Notes under the pieces: model-generated
The model's database searches: none
What the model was told of the DNA's origin: nothing
What the model saw: the letters and a program-made list of their open reading frames with translations, nothing else
DNA from: Pseudomonadota bacterium
GTDB taxonomy: Bacteria > Pseudomonadota > Alphaproteobacteria > Rhizobiales > Devosiaceae
DNA length: 6,209 nt
Direction: 5' to 3'
Assembly (NCBI GenBank): GCA_023433985.1
Contig: JAEYTN010000564.1
Location: forward strand, 1-6,209
Shown here: piece by piece, positions 1 to 6,209 of the stretch
Layout of the letters: each line of letters opens with the position of its first letter
Numbering within the stretch: position 1 is the stretch's first letter
Program-made: the position numbers and the translations under genes

Positions 1-648
1 GAAGCGATCGACCCCGACGTGAACTGGGTGGCGAAGTCGCTGGAGGGGCTGCAGCCGGTGGTCGCCGGCGGCTTCTATGTGCATGGCAGCCACGAGGAGG
101 CGCCGCCGCCCGCCGGTGTGACGCCCATCCGCATCGACGCGGCCCAGGCCTTCGGCACCGGCCACCACGAGACCACCACGGGCTGCCTCGAGGCAATCGA
201 CCGTGCGCTGAAGCGGCGCCGCTTCCGATCGATGCTCGACGTTGGGACGGGCACGGGCGTGCTGGCGATCGCGCTCGCGAAGCGGACGCATCTGCCGGTG
301 ATCGCATCGGACATCGACCCCATCGCGGTCGAGACGACAGTGGAGAACGCGCTCGACAACGGCGTCGGCCGCTACGTGATCGCTCTGGAGGCCACGGGCC
401 TCGAGCACCGGCAGATCGCCACTTCGGCGCCCTACGACCTGATCGTCGCCAACATCCTCGCCGGCCCGCTGACGGCGCTGGCGCCCGCGATGCGGAAGAT
501 CGCCGCGCCCGGCTGCGTCGTGATCCTCTCGGGCATCCTGATCCACCAGGGGCCGCGGGTGATCGCCGCCTATGCCCGGCAGGGCATCGTGCTGCGAAGC
601 AAGATCACCAAGAAGGAATGGGTGACCCTGGTGATGGAGCGGGTCTAG
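1..648 (+). CDS. prmA: Ribosomal protein L11 methyltransferase, 3' part (5' end outside window)
   Basis: PrmA is a cytosolic S-adenosylmethionine-dependent methyltransferase that methylates ribosomal protein L11. The frame is open from base 1, so the visible 215 residues lack the N-terminal substrate-recognition domain, which lies off the left edge; the GTG at 19 is an internal valine, not a start. The catalytic domain is intact: the family signature AFGTGHHETT is at visible residues 50-59, the SAM-binding glycine loop DVGTGTG at 80-86 (bases 238-258), an acidic end of strand 2 (SDID) near 103-106, and the NILA motif at 151-154. The protein ends at a TAG at 646-648, a normal C-terminus for the family. 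It points toward the small minus-strand gene at 767-901, and no T-rich terminator follows it in its own direction. In several rhizobial genomes prmA lies next to an aminopeptidase P gene, as here (recalled, not searched). The call is very secure. Confidence 0.96.
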   Translation, partial: EAIDPDVNWVAKSLEGLQPVVAGGFYVHGSHEEAPPPAGVTPIRIDAAQAFGTGHHETTTGCLEAIDRALKRRRFRSMLDVGTGTGVLAIALAKRTHLPVIASDIDPIAVETTVENALDNGVGRYVIALEATGLEHRQIATSAPYDLIVANILAGPLTALAPAMRKIAAPGCVVILSGILIHQGPRVIAAYARQGIVLRSKITKKEWVTLVMERV

Positions 649-678
649 CTCCTCCTTGGGCCCGGCTCGTCCGGCTCA

Positions 679-716
679 GAAAAATCAAAGTCCCCGGCCC
701 TTGCGGGTCCGGGGAC
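679..716 (-). terminator. Rho-independent terminator for the 44-aa minus-strand gene
   Basis: The 8-bp arms GTCCCCGG (690-697) and CCGGGGAC (709-716) pair perfectly. Three more C-G pairs (698-700 with 705-707) lie beyond a single bulged T at 708, closing on a TTGC loop. Read on the minus strand, the stem is followed at once by TTTGATTTTT (689-680), a good U-tract. On the plus strand the hairpin is followed by AAGATC, with no T run, so it is mainly a leftward terminator. It lies about 50 bases past the stop of the small gene at 767-901. It may also block leftward transcription from running into prmA. Confidence 0.8.
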
Positions 717-766
717 AAGATCTTCGATCAAAGACTGGCACTGGCCCGGCGCTCACGCGCCTCGGC

Positions 767-901
767 TCAGTTCGGGCGTTTGGTGAGGGCGCCAAGCAGC
801 AGGTGCTCGCGGGCGCGGCCGACGCTGCGGGTAGCCTCGCGGCCCCGCGCTTCGACAACGCCGCTCAGCGCCATGCGGAATTCGTTCTTGGTGTCGGGCA
901 T
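767..901 (-). CDS. Small 44-aa hypothetical protein, basic and helical
   Basis: This reading starts at an ATG at 901-899 and ends at TGA at 769-767. The start follows a weak purine-rich site (AGAAGAGA) about 5 bases upstream. Its best support is a strong leftward terminator about 50 bases after the stop, which no other gene explains. The product begins MPDTKNEF and ends TKRPN. It has about seven Arg against five Glu and one Asp, no membrane segment and no signal peptide, and a middle part (residues 13-36) likely to form one amphipathic helix. Residues 14-26 (VVEARGREATRSV) resemble residues 15-27 of the next small protein upstream (MIEGREREAQRAI). The frame is open further upstream as far as a TAA near 1017 but has no ATG or GTG there, so 901 is the natural start. 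I cannot name a family; small arginine-rich proteins of this kind are common in Hyphomicrobiales. Function unknown. Confidence 0.6.
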   Translation of the reverse strand: MPDTKNEFRMALSGVVEARGREATRSVGRAREHLLLGALTKRPN

Positions 902-1035
902 TTCTGTCTCTTCTAGTCCGGTGTGGCTCCTGCCACGGGTGCGTACATAATGCGAGCCGCGCTCGCCGATAAGTCCTTGGTTCGAAAGGCAGCCATGCCA
1001 AACTTGCAGGGCGCCTTAACGCGGAGTGAATCGCC

Positions 1036-1164
1036 TCAGTCCGGCCGCTTCCGCTTGGGCGGCCTGTGCTTGAGGTATTCGATGATCGCCCGCTGCGCTT
1101 CGCGCTCGCGGCCTTCGATCATGTTGTCATAGACACGTCGGAAGAGACTCCTGCGCTCACGCAC
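1036..1164 (-). CDS. Small 42-aa arginine-rich hypothetical protein
   Basis: The start is the GTG at 1164-1162, chosen because AAGGAGGA (1176-1169) lies just 4 bases before it; the stop is TGA at 1038-1036. The product is strongly basic, with about 13 Arg and 3 Lys in 42 residues. It contains FRRVYDNMIEGREREAQRAI, likely a single amphipathic helix, followed by a proline/lysine/arginine tail (PPKRKRPD). There is no signal peptide or membrane segment, so it is expected to be cytosolic. Size and the Y-x-x-M-I-E-x-R-x-R-x-A-x-R pattern recall tiny DUF1127-like proteins of rhizobia, some of which act in RNA or phosphate-related control, but I cannot assign it to that family. It is divergent from pepP across a 119-base gap and lies 134 bases upstream of the related 44-aa gene. 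An internal ATG (codon 15) is an alternative start but has no comparable ribosome-binding site. Confidence 0.68.
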   Translation of the reverse strand: MRERRSLFRRVYDNMIEGREREAQRAIIEYLKHRPPKRKRPD

Positions 1165-1168
1165 TTTG

Positions 1169-1176
1169 TCCTCCTT
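1169..1176 (-). promoter_or_regulatory. Strong ribosome-binding site deciding the GTG start at 1164
   Basis: On the minus strand the bases read AAGGAGGA, almost the full anti-16S sequence, followed by CAAA and the GTG codon. It is the strongest Shine-Dalgarno match in the window and is the main reason to accept the 42-aa reading frame as a gene that starts at GTG. Confidence 0.75.
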
Positions 1177-1283
1177 CGCCCCAGGCGTGCAGATGCACCA
1201 GAACGCGTGAACCACGGATGAATGGAGGAGTGGCCCGCCCGGCGCGATCTGCTAGGGTCCCGCACCTTTCGACGAGACGAACC

Positions 1284-3110
1284 ATGGCCGAGCTGAGCTT
1301 TCCCCCGCCCATCTACCAGACCTTCGACATCCGCACCGACAAAGCCACCGTGGCACCGCGGCTCGCCGCGCTGCGTGCGAAAATGGCGGAGGCCGGGCTC
1401 GACGGTTTCCTCGTGCCGCGTACCGACGCGCATCGCGGCGAATCGGTGCCCGACAGCGAGGCGCGATTGGGCTACCTGACGAGCTTCACCGGTTCGGCGG
1501 GCATTGCCGTGGTGGGGTCGCAGAAGGCTGCTCTGTTCGTCGACAGCCGCTACACGCTGCAGGCTCCGGCGCAGACGGATACCAACGCGGTGACCGTGAT
1601 CGAGACGGCGCAGGGCGGGATTTCGCCGCGTGTCGTCGAGTTCGTGCCGCCCGGCGGCAAGCTGGGCTACGATCCGTGGCTGCATACGCCGGCGGAGATT
1701 GCCGACCTGACCAAGAAGCTGGAAGGCAAGGCGACGCTGGTCGCTACCGCCAACCTGATCGATGCGATCTGGGACGAGCGCCCTGCCCCGCCCAGCGCGC
1801 CGGTCGAGTTCCTCGGGCACAACCGCGCCGGCAAGAAGGCCGAGGACAAGCTCATGGAGCTGCGCCAGGTGCTGGCCCAGGAGAAGGCAGACGCCGTAGT
1901 GCTCACGGTGCCGGAATCGATCAACTGGCTCTTCAACATGCGCGGCCGCGATGTGCCGCACGTGCCGGTGGTGCTGTGCTTCGCCCTGATCCCCCGCGAG
2001 GGGCGGCCGACGATCTACCTCAACAAGGAGAAGATCACCCCGGAGATCACCGAGGGGCTGAGCGGCCTCGCCGAGGTGGCGGACGTCTCCACCCTGGTCG
2101 CCGCCCTGCGGCAGCTTGGCGCCGCGGACAAGCGGGTGATGATCGACCCGTCGACCGTGCCCGAAGCGGTGGCCAACGCCATCCGCTCGGTGAGCGAAGC
2201 CGTGCTGATCGAACGCCGCGACCCCACTGTTCTGCCTAAGGCGAAGAAGAACGATGCCGAGCTCGCCGGCATGCGCGAGGCGCACCGGCTGGACGGTGTG
2301 GCGCTCGCCAAGTTCCTGAGCTGGTTCGACGAGGCGGCGCCCAAGGGCGGGCTCGACGAGATCGGCATCGTCGGCGCGCTCGAGAGTTTCCGCCGCGAGG
2401 ACCCGAGCTGCATCGACGCCAGCTTCGAGACCATCTCCGGCGCCGGCCCGAACGGCGCCATCGTGCACTATCGCGTCGATGAGGGAACGAACCGCAAGCT
2501 CAATCCGGGCGAGCTGATGCTGGTGGATTCGGGCGCGCAGTACCTGATGGGCACCACCGACATCACCCGCACGCTGTTCACCGGCTCGGCGACCGCCGAA
2601 GAGCGCGACCGCTACACGCGCGTGCTGAAGGGCATGATCGCCATCTCGACGGTGCGCTTCCCGCGCGGCACCACGGGCGCGCAGATCGACGTGCTGGCGC
2701 GGCAGTTCCTGTGGGCCGACGGTGTCACCTACAACCACGGCACCGGGCACGGCGTCGGCGCCTTCCTGTCGGTGCACGAGGGGCCAGTAGGGATTTCGCC
2801 GCGCTACACGGTGCCTTTCGAGCCGGGCATGATCGTTTCCAACGAGCCGGGCTACTACAAGGAAGGCGGCTTCGGCATCCGCACCGAGAACCTGGTGCAC
2901 GTGGTGGAGAGCCCGGTCGGGAACGGCTTCCTCGAGTTCGAGACGCTGACCCTGGCGCCGATCGAGACGCGGCTGATCGACCTGACGTTACTGACCGACG
3001 CCGAGCGCGCGTGGCTCAACGCTTACCATGCGCGCGTGTGGCACGAGATCGGACCGCTGGTGACGGGGCGTGTGAAGGACTGGCTGCGCCAGGCGACGGC
3101 CGCCATCTGA
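1284..3110 (+). CDS. pepP: Xaa-Pro aminopeptidase (aminopeptidase P, large M24B type)
   Basis: This cytosolic metallopeptidase removes the N-terminal residue from peptides with proline in position 2, using two metal ions (usually manganese). The product is 608 aa, the size of the large three-domain form (human XPNPEP1-like), not the ~440-aa E. coli PepP. The order is a creatinase-type N domain (about 24-155, with FTGSAG at 68-73 and VDSRY at 86-90), a second such domain (about 160-315), the pita-bread catalytic domain (about 325-540) and a short C-terminal extension (about 548-608). All ligands are visible: D415, D426, H489, E521 and E535; substrate-site histidines are H395, H485 and H498. 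As I recall, these numbers equal or nearly equal those of human XPNPEP1, which fits the ATG at 1284. An in-frame ATG at 1218 would add 22 unconserved-looking residues and has no ribosome-binding site; the site before 1284 is also weak. A poor -10-like TAGGGT lies at 1253-1258. The gene ends 12 bases from the oppositely directed gene at 3123. Confidence 0.97.
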   Translation: MAELSFPPPIYQTFDIRTDKATVAPRLAALRAKMAEAGLDGFLVPRTDAHRGESVPDSEARLGYLTSFTGSAGIAVVGSQKAALFVDSRYTLQAPAQTDTNAVTVIETAQGGISPRVVEFVPPGGKLGYDPWLHTPAEIADLTKKLEGKATLVATANLIDAIWDERPAPPSAPVEFLGHNRAGKKAEDKLMELRQVLAQEKADAVVLTVPESINWLFNMRGRDVPHVPVVLCFALIPREGRPTIYLNKEKITPEITEGLSGLAEVADVSTLVAALRQLGAADKRVMIDPSTVPEAVANAIRSVSEAVLIERRDPTVLPKAKKNDAELAGMREAHRLDGVALAKFLSWFDEAAPKGGLDEIGIVGALESFRREDPSCIDASFETISGAGPNGAIVHYRVDEGTNRKLNPGELMLVDSGAQYLMGTTDITRTLFTGSATAEERDRYTRVLKGMIAISTVRFPRGTTGAQIDVLARQFLWADGVTYNHGTGHGVGAFLSVHEGPVGISPRYTVPFEPGMIVSNEPGYYKEGGFGIRTENLVHVVESPVGNGFLEFETLTLAPIETRLIDLTLLTDAERAWLNAYHARVWHEIGPLVTGRVKDWLRQATAAI

Positions 3111-3122
3111 GAGGACGCCCCC

Positions 3123-3614
3123 TCAGTTCACCCCGAACGGATCGTATTGCAGCAACCAGCTGAGCAACCAGTTCTGCTCGCTGCCCATGGAGGCGATGTC
3201 GTCGACCTTCCAGCCGTCCGCCTCGCGCTTCATGGTGATGGCGAGAAGGCTGGTGTGGTCGAAGTTGTGGAAGGTGACGGTGGCGAGCGCCCGGTCTCCG
3301 CGGACCACCGGCGGGCCGATATTGAGATCGAGCAGCAGCGCGTGGTCGCCTTCGATGAAGGGATCGAACCCGACGAGATCCGGGGCATTGGGATCGACCT
3401 CGGCGCCGGTCTGCGCATCGAGGGACTGGCGCTCGATATTGGTGGCGTAGAGGCCCTTGAGGCGGGCCGAGTAGTATTGCTCTCGATCGCCCGGCGTCTG
3501 GCCGGCCGTGTAGGGCGCATAGATGGCTTCGAGCAGTGCCTTCGGGTCGTCGAAGGCGACAGTACTGCCCGCGAGCCCGAGCGCGAGGATCAAACCGAGG
3601 ATGAGCTGACGCAT
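3123..3614 (-). CDS. Exported DUF3828-like protein, last gene of the ligA string
   Basis: The product is 163 aa with a clear signal peptide: MRQLILGLIL opens a hydrophobic stretch to about residue 17, with likely cleavage after STVA (residue 20), so the mature protein should be periplasmic. The start at 3614 is supported by AAGGCGGG 7 bases upstream and by the signal peptide. A longer in-frame reading to 3689 would put a polar tail before the signal. Landmarks are DPKALLEAIYAPY (23-35), SARLKGLY (49-56), FDPFIEGD (83-90), an ATVTFHNF strand (111-118) and DGWKVDDI (133-140). This pattern (N-terminal helix, central DPF, then strands ending in GW-x-(V/I)-DD-(I/V)) is what I associate with DUF3828, a family of unknown function with a fold like lumazine-binding/NTF2-type proteins; that assignment is from memory. 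The gene at 3690-4139 is a close relative with the same landmarks. A hairpin separates the two genes. No terminator was seen before pepP. Confidence 0.86.
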   Translation of the reverse strand: MRQLILGLILALGLAGSTVAFDDPKALLEAIYAPYTAGQTPGDREQYYSARLKGLYATNIERQSLDAQTGAEVDPNAPDLVGFDPFIEGDHALLLDLNIGPPVVRGDRALATVTFHNFDHTSLLAITMKREADGWKVDDIASMGSEQNWLLSWLLQYDPFGVN

Positions 3615-3637
3615 GTGCTGACCCGCCTTGCTGAACC

Positions 3638-3655
3638 GGCCCGCTCTAGCGGGCC
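3638..3655 (-). other. Intercistronic hairpin between the two DUF3828-like genes
   Basis: GGCCCGCT and AGCGGGCC form a perfect 8-bp inverted repeat around a 2-base centre (in RNA about 7 pairs and a 4-base loop). In the leftward transcript it lies in the 75-base gap after the stop of the gene at 3690-4139 and 23 bases before the start codon at 3614. No U-tract follows (the next bases are GGTTCAG), so it is not a standard intrinsic terminator. It could stabilise the upstream message, damp expression of the last gene, or have no role. Confidence 0.5.
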
Positions 3656-3689
3656 CTGTGGGCTGAAGATGGGCGGCGGCGCGCCGCAA

Positions 3690-4139
3690 TCAAGGCAGCG
3701 GCGCCTCGAGGATATCCAGCAGGTCGTAGCTGTATTCGCCGCCGCTCCAGACATCGTCGATCCGCCAGCCGCCACGCTCCTTGACCAGCAGGTAGCCGAG
3801 CTCGTTGGCGGTGCCCAGGTTCTCGAACGTGACCCGCACGACCGCCTTGCCGCCGGCCACGTAGGGTTCGGCGATCTCGAGGTTCTCGATCTGGTAGTCC
3901 TGCCCGTTGACGAAAGGGTCGAAATCGATCCGGCCGATCTCGCCATTCGCCTCTTCGGCATCCCGGTCGTAGAGCGCGTTGAGCCGTTCCGAGCGCAGTG
4001 GCCGGATGTCCGGCGGGAGTTCGAAATCCGGACCGTAGAAGGCGTAGAGCGCCTCGATCAGGACTTTCGGATCGGTGTAGCTCTGCGCCAGTGCCGGGCT
4101 GGCGAGAATGGCGAACAGGCAGGCGGCGAGAATGCGCAT
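3690..4139 (-). CDS. Exported DUF3828-like protein, paralogue of its downstream neighbour
   Basis: The product is 149 aa. A signal peptide (MRILAACLFAILASPALA, cleavage likely after residue 18 at ALA) predicts a periplasmic protein. The ATG at 4139 was chosen because of the signal peptide and because TGAGGT, which overlaps the stop codon of the gene before it, supplies a ribosome-binding site; this suggests translational coupling. Landmarks are DPKVLIEALYAFY (23-35), SERLNALY (50-57), DFDPFVNGQD (72-81), VRVTFENLG (101-109) and GGWRIDDVWSGG (123-134). These match the 3123-3614 product in order and nearly in position, so the pair is a tandem duplication that has diverged. I associate this architecture with DUF3828, whose function is unknown; related proteins are small and secreted. 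No cysteine follows the signal, so it is not a lipoprotein, and no obvious enzyme motif is present. Confidence is high that it is a gene, moderate for the family name. Confidence 0.88.
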   Translation of the reverse strand: MRILAACLFAILASPALAQSYTDPKVLIEALYAFYGPDFELPPDIRPLRSERLNALYDRDAEEANGEIGRIDFDPFVNGQDYQIENLEIAEPYVAGGKAVVRVTFENLGTANELGYLLVKERGGWRIDDVWSGGEYSYDLLDILEAPLP

Positions 4140-4146
4140 GGCGACC

Positions 4147-5412
4147 TCAGTTGAACCAGAAGGCGTAGCCGATGAGGGCATCGCCGAAGACGCGGTTGGC
4201 CTCGCCGAAAGACTGGGCTGAAGCGATCGGACCGTCCTTGAGATAGGGCAGCGCGTCGTAGCCGGTGATCAGCATCACGAGGTCGGTGCGCGTGGCCGTG
4301 TCGAAATAGGCCTCGAGGTCGAAGCCCTTCTGGAAGCGCCAGTGCGGGACCAGCAGTGTGCCGTCGAGTATCTGGTCGGCTGTATCCAGCGTCGCCCGCC
4401 AAGCAGCCACCTGCGCGTCGGTGATCTTCGCCTCGGGATTCGGCCCGGTCTGACTGGGATTCGGCAGCAACTCGTGATCGTCGTCGGTCTCTGCGAGGAT
4501 GGCGTCCCAGTTGCGCCGGGAGAGCTCGGTCACGTGCCGGAGGCGAGTGAGGACGCGCCTCAGCCGGTCGGGCTCGACCACCGGCCAGCTCAGTTCGTGG
4601 ATCAGCGCGAGGGCATCGGCGATGGCGTTGTCGGACTGGGGATCGAGCATCAGCGAGCCGGTTGCCGTGACGAAATCCTGCATCGGCAGCCCGGCGCGCG
4701 GGAAGATGCGGTGGAACGTGGCCTGCACCATGCGCTCGAAATTGTGGGCGAGCAGGAAATCGGCCTGCGCGGCCAGCACCTCGGAATAGCCGGCGAGCCA
4801 GATGGCATCGGCGCGGTCGAAGCCGATCGTTACCTGCGGCTCCGGTGGCCGGCTCGGCGGCGGTGCGCCCGGATCGGTTGGTCTTGGGATGGTCGCCATG
4901 CCCGCTATGGTGCCTACGATCACCCCGATGCTCTCCGCCTCGGTCGCCCGCCCGTCCCCGTCGACATCAATGCGAATCTTCAGCGGCTCGATCGGCACGA
5001 CGTAGTCACCCGATGCGCCCGCCTCGAGCAGCACGGGCCGGGCTTCGTCGAGGGTGTCGACGAGCTGTTGCAGAAAGGTGCGGAGCTTCTCGTAGGTGAG
5101 CGGCTCGGGGTCCGGGTTGACGGGCACCGGCAGGGCAAGCGGGCGGCCCATCATCGGACCGCCGTCGGGGGCGGTGAAACCATGACGATGGAGCGCCTGG
5201 GCGAAGCCCTCGACCGCCGTCACGAAACGGATCAGCCCCAGGCCGAACTTGGCCTCCTGGTCGTCGGCAGCAAGGGGTTCGAGCCGGGCGATACCGCCCT
5301 CTAGGTCGCCGGAGTAGAGGGCTTCGGCAGCGAGTTCGCCCGCCTCCCCTGCCCGGCTGGGGCTGGTGGCGAAGAGGCCGAGGCAGATGATCAGGCAAAG
5401 TCGCTTCAGCAT
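4147..5412 (-). CDS. Exported 421-aa protein of unknown function with EF-hand-like loop
   Basis: I do not recognise the family. The start at 5412 has AAGGGAGG 8 bases upstream and is followed directly by a signal peptide (MLKRLCLIICLGLFATSPSRAG, cleavage near residue 21), so the protein is probably periplasmic; a longer open frame to 5688 is only the shadow of ligA. After the signal, residues 25-65 (LAAEALYSGDLEGG...) look like a TPR or Sel1-type helix pair. Residues 149-160, DVDGDGRATEAE, fit the EF-hand calcium loop D-x-D-x-D-G-x-x-x-x-x-E at every ligand position. A proline-rich linker (about 176-192) separates this N-terminal part from a helical C-terminal region (about 195-421) that ends GYAFWFN. 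No catalytic motif was identified. The gene begins 22 bases after the ligA stop and ends 7 bases before the next start, so it is almost surely co-transcribed with both neighbours. Calcium binding is inferred from the loop alone. Confidence 0.87.
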   Translation of the reverse strand: MLKRLCLIICLGLFATSPSRAGEAGELAAEALYSGDLEGGIARLEPLAADDQEAKFGLGLIRFVTAVEGFAQALHRHGFTAPDGGPMMGRPLALPVPVNPDPEPLTYEKLRTFLQQLVDTLDEARPVLLEAGASGDYVVPIEPLKIRIDVDGDGRATEAESIGVIVGTIAGMATIPRPTDPGAPPPSRPPEPQVTIGFDRADAIWLAGYSEVLAAQADFLLAHNFERMVQATFHRIFPRAGLPMQDFVTATGSLMLDPQSDNAIADALALIHELSWPVVEPDRLRRVLTRLRHVTELSRRNWDAILAETDDDHELLPNPSQTGPNPEAKITDAQVAAWRATLDTADQILDGTLLVPHWRFQKGFDLEAYFDTATRTDLVMLITGYDALPYLKDGPIASAQSFGEANRVFGDALIGYAFWFN

Positions 5413-5434
5413 CGCTCGCGCCTCCCTTGCGCGC

Positions 5435-6209
<775 letters not shown>

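Noticed and set aside
618..950. Plus-strand open frames of 110 and 86 aa (618-950 and 656-916) after prmA.
   Set aside because: They start inside or just after the end of prmA without a ribosome-binding site, and run through the terminator hairpin and across the minus-strand small gene.
753..1001. An 82-aa minus-strand frame starting at a TTG.
   Set aside because: It overlaps the 44-aa gene in another frame, has a rare start without a good ribosome-binding site, and its product is a low-complexity Arg/Pro mix.
1187..1198. GTGCA-GA-TGCAC palindrome in the gap between the 42-aa gene and pepP, a possible operator.
   Set aside because: Five-base arms are expected about once by chance in a gap of this size, and no matching regulator or second copy was seen.
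1218..1283. A 22-residue N-terminal extension of aminopeptidase P from the ATG at 1218.
   Set aside because: The added segment is Arg-rich with no similarity to the known N-terminus and no ribosome-binding site, and numbering from 1284 makes the active-site residues agree with the human enzyme as I recall it.
1119..2900. A 593-aa open frame on the minus strand opposite pepP.
   Set aside because: It lies antisense to a gene with every catalytic residue of aminopeptidase P. Its product is rich in His, Arg, Ala and Gly with no recognisable domain, as expected of an antisense frame in GC-rich coding DNA.
3147..4154. A 335-aa open frame on the plus strand across the two DUF3828-like genes.
   Set aside because: It crosses both paralogues and the gap between them in antisense. 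The minus-strand products have signal peptides, ribosome-binding sites and mutual similarity, while this one has none of these.
4342..5304. A 320-aa plus-strand open frame opposite the 421-aa exported protein.
   Set aside because: The minus-strand reading has a signal peptide, a strong ribosome-binding site and tight spacing to both neighbours; the plus-strand product is Arg/His/Gly-rich without motifs.

Overview
The window is GC-rich, tightly packed bacterial chromosome. It most likely comes from an alphaproteobacterium of the Hyphomicrobiales (Rhizobiales) type, perhaps a Devosia-like genus. This is inferred from the high GC, the prmA–aminopeptidase P neighbourhood, the rhizobial style of the LigA C-terminal half (a basic linker before the helix-hairpin-helix region) and the tiny arginine-rich proteins; no search could be run. 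I see no transposase, CRISPR array, tRNA, rRNA or phage gene.

Layout. (1) 1-648 (+): 3' part of prmA, the ribosomal protein L11 methyltransferase, cut by the window edge. (2) 649-1283: a 635-base interval that holds two very small minus-strand genes, one of 44 aa (767-901) and one of 42 aa (1036-1164), with a rho-independent terminator (679-716) that fires leftward after the first. The two small proteins share a motif of the form E-x-R-x-R-E-A-x-R. (3) 1284-3110 (+): a complete large-type aminopeptidase P of 608 aa with every metal ligand present. (4) 3123-6209 (-): a leftward gene string that meets pepP tail to tail with a 12-base gap. Read in its own direction it is ligA (3' part only), then a 421-aa exported protein of unknown function with an EF-hand-like loop, then two tandem related exported proteins (149 and 163 aa) that look like the DUF3828 type. 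The gaps within it are 22, 7 and 75 bases, so ligA and the three exported proteins are probably at least partly co-transcribed.

How they work together. The anchor genes are housekeeping: ribosomal protein methylation (PrmA), X-Pro peptide turnover (PepP) and DNA replication/repair (LigA). They are linked by position rather than pathway. The less understood material is the three-gene exported set behind ligA and the pair of tiny basic proteins between prmA and pepP. No clearly new large system stands out; the best leads are these two groups of uncharacterised genes.
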